Assembly (NCBI GenBank): GCA_032622095.1
Contig: CP136069.1
Coordinates: forward strand, 184,749,122 to 184,813,121
DNA from: Siphonodentalium dalli
Taxonomy: Eukaryota > Mollusca > Scaphopoda > Gadilida > Siphonodentaliidae
DNA: 64,000 bases
Direction of reading: 5' to 3'
Each line of letters opens with the position of its first letter. Positions within the stretch are counted from its first letter, which is position 1. The notes beneath the pieces are model-generated. The model was not told the DNA's origin, did no database searches, and saw nothing but the letters and a program-made list of their open reading frames with translations. This document shows positions 11,491 to 21,967 of this stretch, piece by piece. A program made the translations under genes and the position numbers.

Positions 11491-12119
11491 CACACACGTA
11501 TATACATGTATATATATATAATACATCAGCGGTTCTGACAACCAATAAATAATGGAAATACGTAGTATGTTGAAACAGACGATACTATTGATGGATCATA
11601 ACTCAGGCGCTTGAATTGTTACGATCATATCCCCGCGAGATTAGTTAACGGATACCGATGGCCACCTATATCAAGGTGAACATATATCACCAATTGGCGA
11701 TAAAATATCAGCGCGCTGCCTTCGTCGGATATTTTTCGGTATTATTTATTTCATTGGTCAAGTAAGTCACATGGGGCATACCTGATATTTTCTTGCTGGC
11801 CATGTGTACGCGCCCTAATACAAATCCCCTGCGAGATATGTGCGCAAAATATGAAAACTGATATTATTATTTATGATACAATCGGATATGAGCCGGAATT
11901 TCCATAAATGTAGCGGGGTGAGAGCAAGATATGGTCGCTATTCATTTGAGAGAGAATTCCGCTTATGAAAGTATGTATGGTCCGGTTTGGTGATACATTC
12001 CGGGTTGGTGATACCAGGTACAAGGGGTGATACATCTCTGATCAAAAGTTTCTATTAGTGCCACCACAGACGTTGCGATTTAAATCGCAGTTTTAAATCG
12101 CAGGTGGGGAAAAGTGGCA

Positions 12120-13085
12120 AGCATGGCTCTACTCTGGTGAAACATGGTACAGTCAAATAGAAAATGATATCCTCTGGTAGTAACCATGGAAACTCCATGT
12201 AAAAAGGACATACCCTTGTAACGTCCAAGTAATGATGTATACCCCACTTACATTGTATTCTGGTAAATCCTGCTGTATTACCATTACATAGAAAACATTA
12301 ACCAACATAGGAGCCTATATACCAGCAATTTTGAGATTGGTTGGTCAGAATTGTTTCCGTTTTGGAATTTAATATACAAAAACCCAACTCACCTAAATTC
12401 TTGTCTCTGGTTGAAATACATTTTGTCGAATCGGTAGTGTAAGTCTGAACTGCCACAAGGACAACATGCCAGACCTTAGTCTACAACTAGGTGTCTAGGA
12501 CTAAGATTCATACTAACATTCCAATTGTATCACTTGTATATTATTGTATTGCATTACCTCACCTCATTCGAAATCAAAGGATGCGTGTTATTAGCTGCCA
12601 CGTAATGTTAATAACACTAGGGAATATATAGAACTCAGTTATTCACAAAAACATTTCTGACTGGAACCAACCCATATATACAAAGCACCATGGTTTTATA
12701 GCGACAAGTTTTGAAGTAACTGACTACTTTTGAAGCGCGTTTTCCTCGAAGAAATCTATATTGACTAAATAACGGATGTATTCAGAAATGAACAAAATAT
12801 TACAAACATATAAAAAAAATTTTTAAAGAGCAATTTTTCCAGAAGAAGTGATTTACTGCAATATGTTCTGATTTGCATGGATTTTACCCTTGCATTTCCT
12901 GTTTCACCAGAATTTTGGCTTTTAGCAGAGTTTATCATTGTTAACCTGACTCTACCATAATTTAATTGGAAGTTACAATGGTATATCCATTTTATATGTA
13001 ATTTACAAGGGTATGCCATTTTTACATACCAGAGTATATTATTGTAAACCTAACGTTACCAGAGAAGAGCCATGTAAACCATGGT
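12120..13085. repeat. Diverged foldback, about 960 bp
   Basis: The left arm words ATGGCTCT(A)CTCTGGT and ACATACCCTTGTAA (12,122-12,223) return in inverted order and orientation near 13,058-13,075 and 12,990-13,012. The centre is near 12,600. The arms are diverged and nothing codes for protein. It is probably an old foldback or MITE. Confidence 0.45.
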
Positions 13086-13479
13086 TTACCGCTCGTTTAC
13101 TAGAGTGTTTCTTTTATAACTGATGTTCCCGACAATTTTACAAATTTCGCCGGTATATAATAAAGGTGTAGTTTTGGCGCCATCACATCAGCGCCATGTG
13201 CACCTATATTGCAATACCATGGTAACACGCTACCAGGTGCACGTAGGTATGGCTGATCCTGCAGGGCTATTATATATTGTGCAGCGAAAGCATGACGCTC
13301 TTTATCAGCGACGATCGTTGGAATTGTTTTTTTTAGCTTGACCGACAATTCAAAACGTGTGAAACTTACTCTGTTGATAGTCGATAACTGATCGTCATAA
13401 CATCCTACATGTATGTTAGCCCTTTCATGGCGGGAGGTGCTCTTGTGCAGCATTAAAACTCATGTGCCGGCGCTTGCTC

Positions 13480-13600
13480 TTATATGCTCCCACAGAGAGC
13501 CTCGCATATATAAGAGAATGATCTGGCATACAAGGTCAATGTATATATTGTTAAGCCAATATATTCTCTTATATATGCGAGGCTCCCTATTTATAAGAAA
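13480..13600. repeat. Partial hairpin relatives of the 13.7-kb foldback
   Basis: CGCATATATAAGAGAATG and its inverted form CTCTTATATATGCGAGG face each other about 50 bp apart, as in the adjacent foldback family. The outer sequence differs. It is likely a rearranged or diverged copy. Confidence 0.5.
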
Positions 13601-13714
13601 CTATATTGGCCCAGGGTTTTCATAAAATTTCAAGAAGCTTCAGTCATGTAAGGATTAAAGAGTAATTAGTTCCCTCAGGAAATGTTCAGATAATAAATTC
13701 AACCATAGGTCATT

Positions 13715-14176
13715 TGTGACCCGCCATATCAAATCCAGTCGTAAGTCGGGATTTTTTTTACCCTGTGCCAATGCATTATCTTATATATGCGAGTCGACCA
13801 TAGGTCGCCTCGCATATATAAGAGAATGCATTGGCCTAACAATTTTTTATCATTTTTTAAAAATAAATGTTTCTTACATTTTTTAGGACATAACATAAAA
13901 ACAAAAATCCATTGCCCTGCAGGGAGCCCCACATATATATAGAAGCATATAGAAGAGTGTCGTCTGCTCATGTTTGTCTGGGGCTCTGTATGGGTAAAAT
14001 TATAAAATTGTTAAAGAATACAAGAAAAAATTATTAAAATTGTAAAAAATTGTTAGGCCAATGCATTCTCTTATATATGCGAGGCGACCTATTGTCGACT
14101 CGCATATATAAGAGAATGCATTGGCACAGGGTAAAAACATCCCGACTTACGACTGGATTTGATATGGCGGGTCACA
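13715..14176. mobile_element. Foldback family A, complete copy, with nested hairpins
   Basis: The TIRs begin TGTGACCCGCCATATCAAAT and run inward for about 45 bp. Just inside each TIR is a palindrome of about 68 bp: arms of about 27 bp (from CCAATGCATTCTCTTATATA) around a short loop containing GTCGACC. Each arm of the big foldback therefore itself folds into a hairpin. The centre is AT-rich with a CCCTGCAGGGAGCCCC block. There is no ORF. The target duplication is uncertain. Confidence 0.75.
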
Positions 14177-15114
14177 TTTATTGAACTTATTATCAGTACA
14201 TATCCATCCAGTGATATGTATCCTTCTGCACTTCTATTATACCCCCTGTCTGTCGTCTGATTTTATTAACTGAACATCCCTCCAAATTAATAATATACCA
14301 TTCCAATGTAGACCTTTATAACCTGAATGGGAGATTCCATTTAGTATAAAAAGGATCCCTAAGGTTAAATATATCATGTGTATAATCTAATACTCATTTG
14401 CTGGTATAGAAAGACTACCAATTATAGTTTTTGGTATCACATCATACTGATGATATAAATTAGAATTTCAATTTCGTTTATTGTCCTTTACATTATTATG
14501 CCAATAATGTTGATTTTTGTGACAAGATATGTCAATTACCAATAAAAGAAATTTAAAGATAATTTGTAAGTCTTATATTTCAACTTTTATAGATATTTTT
14601 CGTTCTGCAGCCCACTGATGGTTGTTATTTTAACGGAATTCTGAGTTGATCATTCGCGAAACCAATATATTTTTATATTCTATAATTACAATCATGGGTA
14701 TATAATATATGATCTTGAGCACGTTACCATTTCTGACTATGGTTTGTGGTATAGTTTATGGCTATATAAATACAGTGACGCGGGTATATGCTTTATATAC
14801 CAAATCAGGGTAAATAAACTGAGTACACATGATTGTGGCCAACATGCATATCATATTGGAAGTTTGGTATCCCAGAAAGGTAGGTAGGATCGAAAGGTGT
14901 AGCCTATAAATTAAGATTAAAACATGTTTGTTTACAAAGAATGGCGGATTTATTTCGAAATCTATTGTTAGATATAAAGAAAGCAAGCAATGGACATGGC
15001 TCCAAATACTTACAAATTATTGACAAAGGGAATCGCCCGCATACGCCTGCGTCGATGAGTTGGCACAAACAATGCAGCGTGTGACGTATTATGCTAAATT
15101 TAGGCATTACGCTA
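14177..15114. other. AT-rich spacer, no gene seen
   Basis: No domain, tandem repeat or clear TIR pair is visible. Open frames are short and uninformative. Confidence 0.5.
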
Positions 15115-15985
15115 AGTGTTGATTGCAACTACACCCCCTTGAATCCGACCACACACAAATTTTGCATAATTCCATTTGCACCCCCTTGCACCTCAACCTC
15201 AGTGCTCAGGTCTAATAGCCTATATATTCATAAATCATGGTTCTATATACCCGGTATGAGAACATTCAGATATTTGAACCTGAAAATAGCACAAATCCTA
15301 GCAACTAGTGGTCCAACTCCAGACAAATGCACATGGCTACGGAGAGCAGGACACACCTAACCGGACTGACCATGCATGGTTGTTCGGCCCGGTGTGAGAA
15401 CATTTTGAAAACTAAACAGGAAAATCGTAAAATGCTAGCTTCTAGCTGTGTTGGAAATTTCAAACCTCATAGGTTGGATAATTCTCCAACTGATGACAAT
15501 TTCAGTCCACAATTTTGACCAAATGTAGTAAACTATTGTTTTCTTAAATTAATTAGCAGTTTTTATTGGCCACGGGGGCGGGATCATAACACACCGGCCC
15601 GACCATGGTTCGGCCCGCTTAGGTTGGAAAATTTCCAACTGATGACAATTCCAATGACAATGTTCACCAAATGTAGGACAATATTGTTTTCTTAAATTAA
15701 CTAGCAGTTTTTGACTGGCCGCGGGGGAGGGACCAGGACACAAGCTTTCCAACTGACACCCCCCTAAGGTTGAAAATTTCCAACTGGTGGCCATTTCAGT
15801 CCAAAATTTTGACCAAAAGTAGGAACGTATGCAAATATTTGTCCAAAAAAATAAATTCCCCCCAATAAATCAAACTACAAGAATATTTTCAATCTATTGT
15901 TGGTGTGAAATTTACAACTAGTGTTGTGTCAGTTACAAAATTTCCAACTGTTTAAAATTTTGACTACAATTGGGAGGGGGAGGTT
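15115..15985. mobile_element. hAT-like MITE interior, terminally truncated
   Basis: The sequence shares the diagnostic interior of the hAT-like MITE (TTGCATAATTCCATTTGCAC, CCAACTGATGACAATT, TTAGCAGTTTT, TTGGTGTGAAATTT). It lacks both CAGGGATGTGG-type termini. An internal segment is present twice (about 15,455-15,560 and 15,615-15,720). Confidence 0.6.
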
Positions 15986-16744
15986 GCGTGTGAGCATGAC
16001 AAATACAGCACACGATACAGTACATAAATATCATTATTCTATACAACTAATGAATATATTTGTTGATAACACCCACATGCAGGGATCCGGGATTAGAATT
16101 CAACATGGCGTCCAACTGATGGAAATCATAATTAGGCTAATTACTCACAAATTCACACTAGCCAAACGCGGAAACAGTGTCGATATGGACGTCTGATTGT
16201 AACCAGTATGCTTTGGAATGTATATGGCTAAGCATGTATCGACATTTCAAGATGGCTACCAAAATGGCCGCCGAAAATTGTCAAATTTTGAGCTCGGCTG
16301 AAATACACTGACACAATTGTTTCATTGCGCGGTATCAATATCAGGATGATTAAAAATCATTAGTCAATGCTATTTGCCAACGTATTGATTCCTAGTTATC
16401 AGCGCGCAAATTTCCCAAACGAAGCGGTATCTCCGTCAGATTAAAACCTGGTGGCCACACACTACATGCAAGTGGACATTTTGCAGTTATGGCGAGTGAT
16501 GAACGTAATTAGTTCAAAAAATGTACTTAACAAAACAACCAGATGTCAATAGCTACATATAGACATGATGCTCATGAAAACATATGGCCCGGTGGTCCAT
16601 TTCGCAAGGTACATACTGCAAAATTTTCCATACCGGGTGTCGGTGTTTCAAAATTAACCATATGTGCGGACTCTCCATCACTATTAAAATGAGGATGTGA
16701 TACGCTACATGTTAGCAGCTGGCATGATGGTACGCCAAAATAAT
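15986..16744. other. Spacer with a short ATGGCNGCC motif pair
   Basis: No gene is seen. Motifs AAGATGGCTACC and AAAATGGCCGCC occur at about 16,250-16,275, as in the 2.1-2.9-kb repeat. Confidence 0.4.
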
Positions 16745-16940
16745 GTTTTGTGATAACGTCAGCTAAAATTGTGTCGCTGATTCAACAAATCATACACGTT
16801 TAGCGTAGCATGAGTAATAACTATTCTAAGATATATAAATATATTATTATAAATGTCTTAGAACATTTATTATCACGCTACGCTAAACGCGCATGTTTTG
16901 TTGAATCAGCGACACATTTTTTGCTGACGCTATCATAAAA
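16745..16940. mobile_element. Hairpin MITE, about 90-bp arms
   Basis: The left arm (TTTTGTGATAACGTCAGC, GTCGCTGATTCAACAAA, TTTAGCGTAGC) and the right arm (GCTACGCTAAA, TTTGTTGAATCAGCGAC, GCTGACGCTATC) are inverted repeats of about 90 bp around an AT-rich centre near 16,840. It has no coding capacity. It is a typical small foldback. Confidence 0.75.
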
Positions 16941-17302
16941 ATCATGGGTGTCACGCTTTCCCCGCGATTTCTACGATATGCAACTGATAACAGTCTACAC
17001 CAAGTGTGCAATTTAATACGCATATTGCATGTCTGTGTTACTATTATTGATCGAGATTTTATTAAAAAAAAAACAGACGATTGGAAATATGCTATTCACA
17101 GACAAGGGCATCCACCACAGGTCGTTAAAAATTGTTTTTGTGATGTGGCATCACCTCGTGATTACGAAAATACCAACAAACATTGTAACTTCAAAAACTC
17201 GTGAAATCTAGTCTCAGCTATCGGACTATTATCCAATGCAGGTATTTGTAGTTGGTGGCAATTGGAAATATATATTATAAAATTGTGTCTTTATATATGC
17301 TA

Positions 17303-17560
17303 CTAAGATACCACCAGGCCTCCACTGCCTACATTTACATCAGTTTTTTTAAATGTCAATGTGAAACCCGGTATGTCAATCTGATCACAATCATCGAGAT
17401 TTGTCTCAGAGAAACAGAGAATTGCATGGTCAGTACACATCTCAATAAACTCTGGATATCCGAGACAAGTTCTCAAACAACAATCGTTAAGAGTTAATAT
17501 ACGTAACGAGGCTGCTAACTCATTTGTATTGGTATCCTTATTAATAAGTGTCAGTAAGTT
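17303..17560 (-). pseudogene. LINE ORF2 endonuclease N-terminal fragment
   Basis: On the minus strand the frame shows the start of an APE-type LINE endonuclease. There is an ILTLN strand, a GYPEF helix region, then ILCFSETNLDD, with the catalytic-type Glu in a SET motif, then an IPGF...GSGGL stretch, where the family has GGI/GGV. The frame stops soon after, and no RT follows on that strand. Upstream on the same strand lies an L1-like ORF1 fragment, so both belong to one 3'-truncated or rearranged LINE. Not functional. Confidence 0.6.
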
Positions 17561-17667
17561 TATTGATGCCACTCCTTGTCTGTCTCATAACTTGCCAGTG
17601 GAGACCCGTTATTTGATCATTTACATAAACACCTTGATTTCGCGATAACTACTGGCATGCGTCGTCA

Positions 17668-18190
17668 TCAAATTACACCTTGTGTGGGCGATATGGTTCC
17701 CCATTCATGATGTATATAGTTTGCCTCGTAATAATGATGCGCCGTGTCCATCGTCACTTGCTTGTAACTTAGCAGTACCAATCGCTTGCGCGCACCTCTC
17801 ATTTCTTCTGGTTGCTGTTGACATATAGAATATTTATTCTTGTCCAATTTCATGTTTCTCTCTAGAACATTCGACTTGTCATTTTGAAAAATGAATCGAG
17901 CAGTGGCATACCTCGGTTTTCTTTCACGCTCTATATTTGATGAACGTTTGCTAACTTTATCTAGTCGTCAATCTCCAACTCTGTTTGTTGGAAGCTTCTG
18001 ATGAATGCTTCTGTGTTCTCCTGTCCCTCGGCTTCGATTAGACCGTTGAAATTAGATTGCTCTTCGTCGAACGATACCGTAGATCTACTACAGTCTCAAA
18101 TAGCTTATTATTTGAGTCTATCAGATCTTCGTAGTCTTGACACGTCTCTCAGTGTTCTGTCCATATCGTCAATCGCCTTCATCTACTAGA
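17668..18190 (-). pseudogene. L1-like LINE ORF1 fragment (Transposase_22-type)
   Basis: Minus-strand frames contain, in the order expected of L1-type ORF1 proteins, an acidic ENTEAFIRSF...ELEI segment, an ARFIFQNDKSNVLERN segment (RNA-binding RRM region), and a NKYSICQQQPEE...RRL-type C-terminal domain. Two or more frame slips and stops separate them. The family binds LINE RNA as a trimer in the ribonucleoprotein; this copy cannot encode it. Downstream on the same strand is the endonuclease fragment at 17,303-17,560, matching LINE gene order. Confidence 0.55.
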
Positions 18191-19742
18191 CCAAACACTT
18201 TGAAGTTGAACCAACTATTCAACGCACAACAAAAAACCTTTCGATATTTATTAAGAATATTTTGGAAATATTCAGATACTCCTGGTGCTATATTGCTGGA
18301 TGCTAATTAGATGGAGGCTACATAGATGAAGGCTACATATATTGAGGCTACATAGATCGAGGCTACATAGATGTGCCCATGTGCACGTGCACATTCGTAC
18401 ATACACGCGCATACACATGTAGATGAGTGAATATATATCCACGGATAGTTGTCAGTAATATATAATTCGATTATAACAATTAAATATTTATAAATATTGA
18501 TATTTATAAATATTATATAAGTAATGTATTTAATAGAGATTAGTGATATGCTTTATATGTATTGATGTAATTATTTCATATATGTATTATCTCTGTAATG
18601 TCTTATGGTGACCAGAGTTATTATTAATTGAATTGAATTGTAACATTTGGCTTAGCAATATAAAAGTGTATTGTAACCCATTTGTTGTCATCTTCGCCAA
18701 TAACACCATGGACACACCATGCATGTGAATATCATCGCATTTGACATCACAATCAATGTTTTGGATACTAGTAAGTGTAAATAACAAAACACTAATTACA
18801 CTGTTTCTGCTACAGATTTTTTTTCAAAGTTGATTTGAAGACTTTCTTCTCATTTAGAAAAAAAATTATAAATATTATTTGTTATGGCTCAACTTTCCAA
18901 AGATCGTCATTGTCAGATACACAGATAGCCAGCTTGTGGTAGATCCAAAGATTTTCATGTTGTCTTAAGCCTCGAAATCTGACTAATTTAAGATTAAGAA
19001 AATGTTCACGCCATGACAGCAAAACAACTGTTAATAAATAGAGTTTATTTAAACAAAATGTAATGATAACCCATTGTCATGTCCTGTGCAATTTTTAGAG
19101 CATATGAACAGACACGTGTCTGTATTTTATGTGTAAGCGGTTAAGTGAATGTGATCCTCTATACGATAAATATTCATACTACTTAACACACTTTAATAAT
19201 ACTCAATATCAACATCGCCATCATCAGCAGCAATAGCACCATCATCGTCACCATCTTTGTCAAGTTCTATGTTGACTTGTAATCAATAGTTAAGCATCTG
19301 CATCATAATGATCGTCTGCGACAGATACACACAGTTTTACATTCAGGGCGTTTAGTCTTGATATGAACTACGATTCTACATGTCGATAGTCTGAGTCTTA
19401 TATACTTCAGATTCAGATTATGTGTCCAATCCAAAACGTCAAAGTGGAGTAGCTATGCGTTTTAAGTATAGGTCTAGGACCATTTTGTAAGCAAACAGTC
19501 TTAGCGGAGCATCTACACTTTAAAGTAGGACCCACCACATAATGTGTAATGAACCATACGATTGTGTTGAATGAATTCTACCTATTTGTGTAGCATATTT
19601 GTACTCAATAAAGTGAATGAAAGAGTGAAATTCAATTCTCTATAAATGTGTAGCCATACATACACAACTAGTGTAAATAATTATTCAACAATATCTGTGC
19701 ACTTTAAATAAGTGGTTGTAGAATTCGCACACTTTTTTTCCC
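18191..19742. other. AT-rich spacer with LINE-tail-like end and short repeats
   Basis: The region 18,300-18,375 holds four short AGGCTACATAGAT-type units. The region 18,560-18,645 resembles a LINE 3' tail on the plus strand, ending in ATTGAATTGAATTG. An AATAAA lies at about 19,605. The last 25 bases form a pyrimidine-rich splice-acceptor context for the next gene. No coding domain was recognised. Confidence 0.4.
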
Positions 19743-19744
19743 AG
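19720..19744 (+). promoter_or_regulatory. Predicted 3' splice acceptor before the Bles03-like exon
   Basis: A CACTTTTTTTCCCAG tract ends at 19,744, immediately before TG and the ATG at 19,747. The polypyrimidine run plus AG is a good acceptor. It suggests that at least one exon (5' UTR or coding) lies upstream and was not identified. Confidence 0.5.
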
Positions 19745-19746
19745 TG

Positions 19747-21444
19747 ATGGCTTGTATGTTAGAACAACCACAATGTGCCCGTGGGCCAAGTTATTCAAGT
19801 CACGACTGGCTATTCTGCGAAGACGAGATGCAGATGAGGAAGTATCCTTACAACAACGACACCGAACATTTTGGTAAATGGTTGACCTTCCACCGCCGTA
19901 CATCTATCGATGAATCATGGGGAAAAGCAAAGGAGTACTATTGCGCGGGGTTGCTCGACGGGGTTAGTTCCATGAAGGTTAGTGGCATCGGAACAGAACT
20001 TGAGCGTGCAGACTGTCATGTCATCATATACTACTGCGATTACAATGACGCTTATTTGTGCAAGGCTATCGGAGAGCGTGTTGTTAACATAATGAAATAC
20101 CACAACTGGTGCCATTACAAATCTGACGCCATGTCCCCTGCCGGCATGTATTGCTCAGCGGGATTCAAGAGTGCATCGATAATGAAGGTAGCGCCATTTC
20201 AGTCGTCATTTGAGGCACCAAGTTCTTCCAGTAACCGCTGGTTATACTGGATAGACGAGCTGCAGAATATGAAGTATACAAACAACCACGACACCGAACA
20301 TTGGGGTAAATGGAAGACATTCCACCGCCGTACATCTATCGATGAAGCATGGGGAAAAGCAAAGGAGTACTATTGCGCGGGGTTGCTCGACGGGGTTAGT
20401 TCCATGAAGGTTAGTGGCGTCGAAACAGAAAATGAGCGTGCAGACTGTCATGTCATCATATAATACTGCGATTACAATGACGCTTCTTTGTGTAAGGCTG
20501 TCGGGGAGCGTATTGTTAATATGATGAAATACTACGGGACATGTTATTACAAAATTGACAACATGGCCCTTGCAGTCGTTTATGGCTCAGCGGAGAAGAC
20601 GCCAAGTTCTTCCAGTGACCACTGGCTATACTGCGTAGACGAGTTTCAGATGGTGAAGTATCCATACAACCACGATACCGAACATTGGGGTAAATGGATG
20701 ACCTTGCACGGACGTGCATCCATCGATGAAGCATGGGAGAAAGCAAAGGAGTACTATTGCGCGGGATTGCTCGACGGGGTTAGCAACATGAAGGTTTGTG
20801 GCACCAGAACAGAGCCGGGACATGCAGACGGTCATGTCATCATCTACTACTGTGCTTACAATGACGCTTCTTTGTGTAAGGCTATCGGGGAGCGTATTGT
20901 TAATATGATGAAATGCGACAGACATTGTTATTACAACACTAGCGCTATGACCATTGCCAACATTGATCGCTCAGCGGGGTTTAAGTGTGCAGCTGTAATG
21001 ACGATAGCACCATTTGAGGCTTCAAGTTCTCCCAATGATCTCAACTGCTTGCTATTCTGCAGAGATGAGCTGCAGATGACGAAGTATCCATACAAACACG
21101 ACACCGAACATTGGGGTAAATGGATGACCTTCCACAACCGTGCATCTATCGATGAAACATGGGGAAAAGCGAAAGAGTATTATTGCGCGGGATTGCTCGA
21201 CGGGATCAGCTGCATGAAGGTGAGTCACGGCTGGACTGAGTCCGAACATACAGACAGTCATGTCATCATCTACTACTGTGCTTACAATGACGCTTCTTTG
21301 TGCAAGGATATCGGGGAGCGTGTTGTTCGTATGATGAAATACGACAGACCATGCTATTACAAAACTGACGCCATGACTTTTGCCAGCGAGTGTGAATCTG
21401 TAATGAAGATAGCTCCATTTGAGGCGTCATTTGAGGCGCCCTGA
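19747..21444 (+). CDS. Four-repeat UPF0696/Bles03-like protein gene with one in-frame stop
   Basis: One frame runs from the ATG at 19,747 to the TGA at 21,442-21,444 (565 codons), broken only by a TAA at 20,461-20,463. It encodes four tandem copies of a domain of about 130-145 residues. Each has a WL.C.DE start, a DTEHWGKW motif (codons near 19,873, 20,305, 20,689 and 21,115), an SIDE.W.KAKEYYCAGLLDG helix region, a KVS strand, an HVIIYYC.YNDA..C segment and a CYYK.DAM end. The GKW, aGxL, YxxD and YKxD pattern matches my recollection of the UPF0696/DUF1917 family (human C11orf68/Bles03), normally single-domain. Structure catalogues place Bles03 in the eIF4E-like fold; the function is unknown. 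The exon is intronless and probably preceded by an upstream exon. No signal peptide is seen. It may be a recent pseudogene, a null allele or a readthrough gene. Confidence 0.6.
20461..20463 (+). other. In-frame TAA in repeat 2 of the Bles03-like gene
   Basis: The codon is TAA where the other three repeats have TAC (Tyr) in the VIIYYC segment, a single C-to-A change. The frame stays open for 326 codons beyond it, with motif conservation in the rest of repeat 2 and all of repeats 3 and 4. A truncated product would have 238 residues, one complete domain plus part of the second. Confidence 0.85.
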
Positions 21445-21870
21445 ATCGAACAATGTTGGCATAAAATATGTGCATCAGGAATGTGTCATATGTTACAACA
21501 GCCAGATGGGGTACATGTTGTGACATGTCTAATACTGTATGTGATGATACGACTTGAGTGGATTACGGTCGGACATCTATAATCAGATCAGTATGTCAGT
21601 ATATAATAGATAATAATTATGAACATGTATATGATTTGTGCCAAATCTCCGGAAACATGAGGCAAAGAACCGATTTTAATGCGATTGATAGCACGTATTC
21701 GCGTCGTCTGTTAATAACGTGTTATAGCACGCCTGGACGACGGCATATCGTACCATTGTTGTCACATCGTAACACAACCGTAGTATTTGATTTGTCCCAG
21801 CTAAAAATAACGCGATATAGTTCGAACCAATCTAGTCCACCAAAGTAGACTTAATACTGGGAAATATCTT
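21445..21870. other. 3' flank of the Bles03-like gene
   Basis: No canonical AATAAA is obvious in the first 150 bases after the stop; an ATAAAA occurs at about 21,461. No other coding signal is seen. Confidence 0.35.
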
Positions 21871-21967
21871 CACACGGCACAATCGTTTTGACGATTCTAC
21901 GACCAATTTCACGATTCTGCGGCTTGACAACCACGGTGCTACGGCAGTTTAACGATTCTACGACCTT
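21871..21967 (+). repeat. Inverted repeat pair, left member
   Basis: This segment (CACGGCACAATCGTTTTGAC and onward, with GATTCTACGACC twice) has its reverse complement at 25,061-25,155 at roughly 90% identity. The two may be TIR-proximal parts of a 3.3-kb element or two inverted MITE copies. Confidence 0.6.

Larger units (their letters stand above)
10304..11815. mobile_element. TAA-flanked TIR element containing a hAT-like MITE
   Basis: The left end GGGCGCGTACACATG (10,304) and the right end (complement, ending 11,815) form TIRs that continue into a GCAAGAAAATATC block. TAA flanks both ends (10,301-10,303 and 11,816-11,818). A TAA/TTA duplication suggests a PIF/Harbinger-type non-autonomous element. 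No transposase frame is present. The interior includes a separate hAT-like MITE at 10,793-11,490. Confidence 0.6.

Noticed and set aside
19685-21526. Minus-strand frames opposite the Bles03-like gene
   Set aside because: They repeat with the period of the plus-strand domains and have no independent motif; they are antisense shadows of a repetitive gene.
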